Positions 8,015 to 12,355 of a stretch of DNA of 12,355 bases are shown one piece after another. Below the pieces are notes generated by a model, which saw nothing but the letters and a program-made list of their open reading frames with translations, was not told where the DNA came from and ran no database searches. The DNA comes from Deltaproteobacteria bacterium (GTDB lineage: Bacteria; Desulfobacterota; GWC2-55-46; DRQE01). The stretch spans positions 1 through 12,355 of the forward strand of contig DRQE01000072.1 of NCBI GenBank assembly GCA_011371515.1, written 5' to 3'. A program made the translations under genes and the position numbers. Each line of letters starts with the position of its first letter. Position 1 is the first letter of the stretch.

Positions 8015-9124
8015 CTATAGTTTTATAAGCTCGTAGGTTCTCTTTCCAAGCCCCATCTTTTCTGCGTAATCGAGCTGCACAGTCCAGTCTATCCTTGGGT
8101 GTACCCCACGGAACTTGTCTTCTCCTTTGTGGAAACCCTCTTTCAACGCCGTGCCAGTAAGCCCCTGTTCTGCACAGACAAGCTCTGCAGAGGCTGTATC
8201 TATCGCCACAGGGTCATGTGAGGCAAGTATTCCTACATCTGGTACTATAGCTTTGTCTGTAAACCCGTAACAGTCACAGACAGGGCTTATGTGGAGAAGG
8301 AAGTTTACGAACACAACCTTTCCTTCCTTACCCTTAAGAGCGCCCATCACATGCTCGACCATCTTTTTTTGCACATCCTCTGCCCTTTCGTTCCACTCTA
8401 TCTTTATAGTTCCTTCAGGGCATACAGCCACACAGTGGGCGCAACCGATACAGTCTTTCTCTCTTATAAAAGCCTTCTCACCAAGGTCTATTGCATCCAC
8501 AGGACATGCCTCTACACACACGCCACAACCCGTGCATCCATCTGGCTCAACCACAGGGGCAGAGCTTGAGTGCTGGCTCAGTTTTCCCTCTCTCGTTGCA
8601 CAGCCCATACCAACATTCTTAAGCGCCCCGCCTATGCCTGTAAGCTCGTGGCACTTAAAATGGGTAAGCACCACAAGACCATCGGCAGAGACAATCTCCC
8701 TTGCAATGCTAACCTTATCGTAATAGTTACCCTCTACGGGTATATACTCTTTACTCTCACCCCGAAGCCCATCGGCTATTATTATGGGAGTTCTGGTTGT
8801 GGCATAGCTGAAGCCATTCTTTATGGCTGTCTCAAGGTGGGAGACACTGTTGGTTCTGGTTCCCACATAGAGGGTGTTGGTATCCGTAAGAAAGGGCAGC
8901 GCCCCACTTTCCTTTATGTAATGGCAGACCCTCTCGACGAAGACAGGGTTTATGTAAGATGTATTCCCGTACTCGCCAAAGTGTAGCTTTACCGCAACAA
9001 GCTCTCTTCTTTTGAACATTGAGGGCATGCCCACCTCTTCCACAAGACGGGAGAGTTTATCAAGAAGATTCTCCCTTGCGTCTGCCCTTGCATCAACAAA
9101 ATATACCCTTGCCGTATCCATCAT
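8015..9124 (-). CDS. DUF362 protein with two 4Fe-4S ferredoxin clusters
   Basis: Function unknown. The 369-residue protein has a DUF362 domain split around a bacterial ferredoxin insert. The N-terminal half includes VAVKLHFGEYGNTSYINP (44-61) and LTHFKCHELTGIGGALKNVG (153-172), typical of the family. The insert carries C197-C200-C203-C207 and C225-C228-C231-C235, two full sets for 4Fe-4S clusters. The C-terminal DUF362 part has ASHDPVAIDTASAEL (301-315). There is no signal peptide, so it is likely a cytoplasmic electron-transfer or redox protein. Its ATG overlaps the RNase J stop by 4 bases (ATGA); a second ATG follows at once, so the start could be one codon later. It is directly upstream of metH, which makes a redox role for cobalamin worth testing, but that is speculation. 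Confidence 0.9.
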   Translation of the reverse strand: MMDTARVYFVDARADARENLLDKLSRLVEEVGMPSMFKRRELVAVKLHFGEYGNTSYINPVFVERVCHYIKESGALPFLTDTNTLYVGTRTNSVSHLETAIKNGFSYATTRTPIIIADGLRGESKEYIPVEGNYYDKVSIAREIVSADGLVVLTHFKCHELTGIGGALKNVGMGCATREGKLSQHSSSAPVVEPDGCTGCGVCVEACPVDAIDLGEKAFIREKDCIGCAHCVAVCPEGTIKIEWNERAEDVQKKMVEHVMGALKGKEGKVVFVNFLLHISPVCDCYGFTDKAIVPDVGILASHDPVAIDTASAELVCAEQGLTGTALKEGFHKGEDKFRGVHPRIDWTVQLDYAEKMGLGKRTYELIKL

Positions 9125-10776
9125 ATCTCTATTATAACAGGCAGTATCACCGGCCTTCTTTCAAGGGTTACATTGAAGAATTTTCTGAGTGTTCTTCTTA
9201 TCTCTTCCTGTATCTCCATCTGGTCCACCTTTACCTCACGGCTTAAGCCTTTAAGGGTAGACAGCACGAGCTCCCTTGCCTCTTCCATAAGAGGGGCTGC
9301 CTCTTCCGAGACCACCCCGCGGGTTACTATGTCAGGCCCGTAGATTACCTCGCCCGTTGCTTCGTTCAGTGCTATGACGGTTATAACCATTCCATCCCTT
9401 GAGAGGTCTCTTCTGTGCTTCAGTACCATGTCCTTCACATCGCCCACACCCTTGCCATCCACAAAGACCTTGCCTGCCTCCACCTTTTCCGTCTTTTCTG
9501 CACCATCCTCTTTAAGCTCAAGCACATCGCCATCTTCCAGCACGAATACGCACTCTTCAGCCACACCAACGGTTGCTGCAAGTTTTCCGTGCTGCACGAG
9601 GTGGCGATACTCACCGTGTATGGGTATGAAGTAACGGGGCTTCGTCATGTTGAGCATGAGTTTCAGCTCTTCCTGTGCCGCGTGCCCAGAGACATGAATC
9701 TCCGAGACCCTTTCGTATATAACATCTGCACCCCGACGGTAAAGGTGGTTCATCATGTTGGCTATTGCCTTCTCATGGCCCGGTATGAACTTTGCCGAAA
9801 GGAGCACCGTATCTCCTTCCCTTATCTTTATGTGGCGGTGTTCACCCATTGCCATGCGTATAAGCGCACTCATGGGCTCGCCCTGACTCCCCGTGGTGAG
9901 CACCACCACACGCTGTGGTGGAAGGCTTCCAGCCTCTTTTATATCGCCTATGACACCATCAGGGGTATAGAGGTAGCCCCTCTCTCTTGCTATTCTCACA
10001 TTCTCGACGATGCTACGGCCGTTAAGGATGACCTTTCTACCTGTCTTGAAGGCACACTGGAAGACCTGCTGTATTCTGTGTATGTTCGAGGAGAATACAG
10101 AAACTATGATTCTTCCCTCTGCCTTTCTGAATATATCCTCGAAGACTCCACCTATGACACTTTCTGAGGGGCTGTAGCCTTCGCTCTCCACATTTGTTGA
10201 GTCTGAAAGAAGTAGCAGCACACCCTTCTCTCCGTACTCAACGAAGCGTGCATAATCTGTTCTTTCACCATCCACAGGTGTCTGATCAAGTTTGAAGTCT
10301 CCTGTGTGTATGACCACACCAAGTGGTGTGGTTATCGCAAGGGCAACACAGTCTGGTATGGAATGGCTCACCCGCAGGAACTCTATGCTGAAGTCCCCTA
10401 TGGTCACCACATCCCTTGGCCTTATGGTGTTTAGCCTCACATCTCCAAGAAGGCCAAACTCTTTGAGCTTCGACTCTATGAGTCCTGTGGTAAGAGCAGT
10501 GGCGTATACGGGTAGATTCAGCTCTCTTAATATAAAAGGCAGTGCCCCTATGTGGTCTTCATGTCCATGGGTTATTATGAATGCCCTGCACCTGTCTTTA
10601 TTCTTTTTAAGGTAGCCTATCTCGGGTATGACTATGTCTATACCCAGCATGTAGTCCTCTGGAAACATGAGCCCGCAGTCCACCACGATAATGTCTTCGC
10701 CGTACTCGAATGCCGTCATATTCAGCCCTATCTCTCCACAGCCGCCAAGGGGTATGACTCTCAAGGTCTTACTCAT
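9121..10776 (-). CDS. rnj: Ribonuclease J (metallo-beta-lactamase/beta-CASP)
   Basis: Zinc-dependent 5'-3' exo- and endoribonuclease for mRNA decay and rRNA maturation, cytoplasmic. The 551 residues match family length. Metal ligands are H70, H72, D74 and H75 in THGHEDHIGALP, then H138 in VSHSIPD, D160 in HTGDFK and H387 in PIHGEYRHL. The beta-CASP part shows SDSTNVESEGYSPSE (191-205), FSSNIHRIQQ, TTGSQGEPMSALIRMA (295-309) and the C-terminal HVSGHA motif. The last about 100 residues form the C-terminal domain used for dimerisation. The ATG lies one base after the stop of the acyltransferase gene, with an AAAGGAGA ribosome site inside that gene's end. Only one RNase J is visible; whether it is the J1 or J2 type is not meaningful here. 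Confidence 0.96.
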   Translation of the reverse strand: MSKTLRVIPLGGCGEIGLNMTAFEYGEDIIVVDCGLMFPEDYMLGIDIVIPEIGYLKKNKDRCRAFIITHGHEDHIGALPFILRELNLPVYATALTTGLIESKLKEFGLLGDVRLNTIRPRDVVTIGDFSIEFLRVSHSIPDCVALAITTPLGVVIHTGDFKLDQTPVDGERTDYARFVEYGEKGVLLLLSDSTNVESEGYSPSESVIGGVFEDIFRKAEGRIIVSVFSSNIHRIQQVFQCAFKTGRKVILNGRSIVENVRIARERGYLYTPDGVIGDIKEAGSLPPQRVVVLTTGSQGEPMSALIRMAMGEHRHIKIREGDTVLLSAKFIPGHEKAIANMMNHLYRRGADVIYERVSEIHVSGHAAQEELKLMLNMTKPRYFIPIHGEYRHLVQHGKLAATVGVAEECVFVLEDGDVLELKEDGAEKTEKVEAGKVFVDGKGVGDVKDMVLKHRRDLSRDGMVITVIALNEATGEVIYGPDIVTRGVVSEEAAPLMEEARELVLSTLKGLSREVKVDQMEIQEEIRRTLRKFFNVTLERRPVILPVIIEI

Positions 10777-10777
10777 C

Positions 10778-11488
10778 TTAATCTTCTATCTCCTTTAAGA
10801 GGGCTTCCATCTTCTCTCTCGTAAGCTCACAGAGGCTTCTGTCGTCAAGCCCCTGTGATTCTATTGGGCTACCAATATTAACACGAACAGTGGCAGGCTT
10901 TATAACAAGGCTACCCTTCTTCATCACCTTCTCTGTGCCACTTATTGCAACAGGCACCACAGGGCTACCACTTCTCGTTGCTATAACGAACCCACCCTTT
11001 TTGAAGGGCAGAAGCCCCTTTTCCGGATGCCTTGTTCCCTCTGGAAAGATTATAACAGATACTCCGCCTTTTACCCGCCTTATGGCATCGTTTATGCTCT
11101 TAACATAGGCTCTTCCGCCCTGTTTTCTATCTATGGGTATGTAGCCTGCAAGCCCCATTGCCCATCCCACAAAGGGTATATAGAAAAGGCTCTTTTTGGC
11201 TATCCACTTGAAATCATAGGGCAGATATGCCTGTAGCACCGGTATGTCGAATGCTCCCTTGTGGTTTACCGCAAAAACACAGGCGCTACCCTCTTCTGGC
11301 AAGTTCTCCCTGCCCTTTATTATAACCCTTACCCCCGAAAGCCACAGGATTATTCTGCACCACAGAGAGCCCACCCTGTGGGTGAGCCTTCCTGTGCCAT
11401 CCACAAGGCGGCCAAGAAGGGCAAAGGGAAAGAGCACAAGGGTTACAGGTATTCCCAGAAGCCATACGACAATGGTCCTAAAAGACAT
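10778..11488 (-). CDS. plsC: 1-acyl-glycerol-3-phosphate acyltransferase, PlsC family
   Basis: Adds the second acyl chain to lysophosphatidic acid to give phosphatidic acid at the inner membrane. The product is 236 residues, normal for PlsC. An N-terminal hydrophobic stretch (about 5-25) anchors it. The catalytic motif NHKGAFD (75-81) has the His and Asp of the NHx4D pair. Further motifs are KKSLFYIPFVGWAMGLAG (98-115), the substrate-binding FPEGTRHP (148-155) and a VPVAISGTE block (178-186). Position three after NH is Gly rather than the commoner Ser, a tolerated variant as far as I know. It starts 10 bases after the proA stop. Other LPLAT-family roles, such as lysophospholipid remodelling, cannot be excluded. 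Confidence 0.92.
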   Translation of the reverse strand: MSFRTIVVWLLGIPVTLVLFPFALLGRLVDGTGRLTHRVGSLWCRIILWLSGVRVIIKGRENLPEEGSACVFAVNHKGAFDIPVLQAYLPYDFKWIAKKSLFYIPFVGWAMGLAGYIPIDRKQGGRAYVKSINDAIRRVKGGVSVIIFPEGTRHPEKGLLPFKKGGFVIATRSGSPVVPVAISGTEKVMKKGSLVIKPATVRVNIGSPIESQGLDDRSLCELTREKMEALLKEIED

Positions 11489-11498
11489 AGAGGTGCCC

Positions 11499-12355
11499 TT
11501 ATTCCCTTATATGGCCCTCGCCATAGACTATGAACTTTCTCGTGGTAAGTTCTTCAAGCCCCATGGGTCCAAAGGCATGTAGCTTCGTGGTGGAAATACC
11601 TATCTCTGCACCAAGGCCAAGCTGTCCGCCATCGCTGAACCTTGTGGAAGCATTCACAAGCACCGTGGAAGAACCCACCTCCTCTATGAACCGTTTTGCA
11701 TTCTCATAGCTCTCTGTAACTATAGACTCTGTATGGAGGGAGCCGTACTTCTCTATATGCCTTATGGCATCATCAAGGCTATCCACAACCCTTACAGCCA
11801 GCACAAGGTCAAGATACTCTTCATACCAGTCCTCCTCGGCTGCCTCTTTTATGTCAGGAAGAATCTTTCTCGTCTGCTCGCAGCCCCGTAGCTCCACACC
11901 TGCCTCTTTGTATCTTTTGTAGACCTCTGGCAGGAATCTTTCTGCAATGCCTTTATGCACAAGAAGGGTTTCCATGGCGTTACACACCCCCGGACGCTGA
12001 ACTTTTGCGTTATAGGCTATATCCACAGCCATATCAACCCTTGCAGACTCATCCACAAACACATGGCACACACCTTTGTAGTGCTTTATAACAGGCACCT
12101 TCGAGTTTTCCACCACAAACCTTATAAGCCCTTCTCCACCACGGGGGATTATAAGGTCTATGTAGTCCTCAAGTTTAAGAAGCTCAAGCACTGCAGCCCT
12201 GTCTGTTGTGGGCACAACCTGAATGGCTTTATCTGTAACGCCCTCTTCTTTACAGACCTCTGAAAATAGTGTGCCAAGTGCCCTGTTGGAGTTTATTGCT
12301 TCACTTCCACCTCTTAATATGACCACATTGCTGGACTTAAGGCACAGCCCTGCTG
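11499..12355 (-). CDS. proA: Gamma-glutamyl phosphate reductase, N-terminus beyond window
   Basis: Reduces gamma-glutamyl phosphate to glutamate-5-semialdehyde with NADPH in proline synthesis. About 285 residues are seen of the usual 415 or so; the reading frame is open at the right edge. The GTG at 12326 is an internal valine, not a start, because the frame continues upstream with GLCLKSSN before [13 protein letters not shown], a standard ProA motif. The catalytic cysteine lies in [11 protein letters not shown] (codon 11982-11984). The C-terminal block [20 protein letters not shown], followed by [13 protein letters not shown], is diagnostic. The stop is TAA at 11499-11501. proB is the usual partner and may lie to the right of the window. 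Confidence 0.97.
   Translation of the reverse strand, partial: AGLCLKSSNVVILRGGSEAINSNRALGTLFSEVCKEEGVTDKAIQVVPTTDRAAVLELLKLEDYIDLIIPRGGEGLIRFVVENSKVPVIKHYKGVCHVFVDESARVDMAVDIAYNAKVQRPGVCNAMETLLVHKGIAERFLPEVYKRYKEAGVELRGCEQTRKILPDIKEAAEEDWYEEYLDLVLAVRVVDSLDDAIRHIEKYGSLHTESIVTESYENAKRFIEEVGSSTVLVNASTRFSDGGQLGLGAEIGISTTKLHAFGPMGLEELTTRKFIVYGEGHIRE

Noticed and set aside
9415..10167. 250-codon open frame on the plus strand opposite the RNase J gene
   Set aside because: It lies fully inside the RNase J gene, is rich in His, Cys and Tyr without pattern, and has no plausible ribosome site or domain.
11499..12326. GTG at 12326 as the start of a short ProA
   Set aside because: The frame stays open and ProA-like to the window edge (GLCLKSSN), so the gene is cut by the window rather than truncated.
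1..12355. tRNA genes, CRISPR arrays, insertion sequences, riboswitches
   Set aside because: The total intergenic sequence is about 100 bases, leaving no room for such elements; no direct repeats with spacers or transposase motifs were seen.

Overview
This window is a stretch of bacterial chromosome with almost no non-coding DNA. Ten genes all read on the minus strand. In transcription order (right to left) they are: proA (5' end outside the window), a PlsC-type acyltransferase, RNase J, a DUF362 Fe-S protein, a cobalamin-dependent methionine synthase core (metH), a TrmA/RumA-type 23S rRNA uracil-5 methyltransferase, greA, a secreted alpha-carbonic anhydrase, a half-size EamA/DMT transporter, and ileS (3' end outside the window). 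The largest gap between genes is 45 bases, most are 1 to 13, and one junction overlaps by 4 bases. I see no intrinsic terminator and no convincing promoter, so the genes probably form one long transcription unit or several nested ones.

Organism: a bacterium with base composition near half GC by eye. It uses AGG/AGA for Arg, ATA for Ile and CTT for Leu freely. RNase J as a main ribonuclease, a methionine synthase without the activation domain, a DUF362 ferredoxin-like protein and a signal-peptide-bearing alpha-carbonic anhydrase resembling those of thermophilic chemolithotrophs point to a Gram-negative-type lineage such as Nitrospirota, Aquificota or Desulfobacterota. This is an inference from gene content; no 16S or other taxonomic marker lies in the window.

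Layout: 12355-11499 proA; 11488-10778 phospholipid acyltransferase; 10776-9121 RNase J; 9124-8015 DUF362; 8001-5602 metH; 5591-4353 rRNA methyltransferase; 4339-3854 greA; 3808-3050 carbonic anhydrase; 3046-2618 EamA; 2604-1 ileS. The cluster mixes proline synthesis, lipid synthesis, RNA decay, one-carbon metabolism, ribosome modification, transcription rescue, CO2 hydration and tRNA charging. Most of it is a housekeeping growth cluster rather than an accessory island.

Points that deserve a second look are modest. MetH lacks its reactivation domain and sits directly downstream of an uncharacterised two-cluster Fe-S protein. The secreted carbonic anhydrase is coupled by a 3-base gap to a half-size transporter gene that has no visible ribosome binding site. 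I found no mobile element, CRISPR array, RNA gene or clear evidence of an undescribed system.
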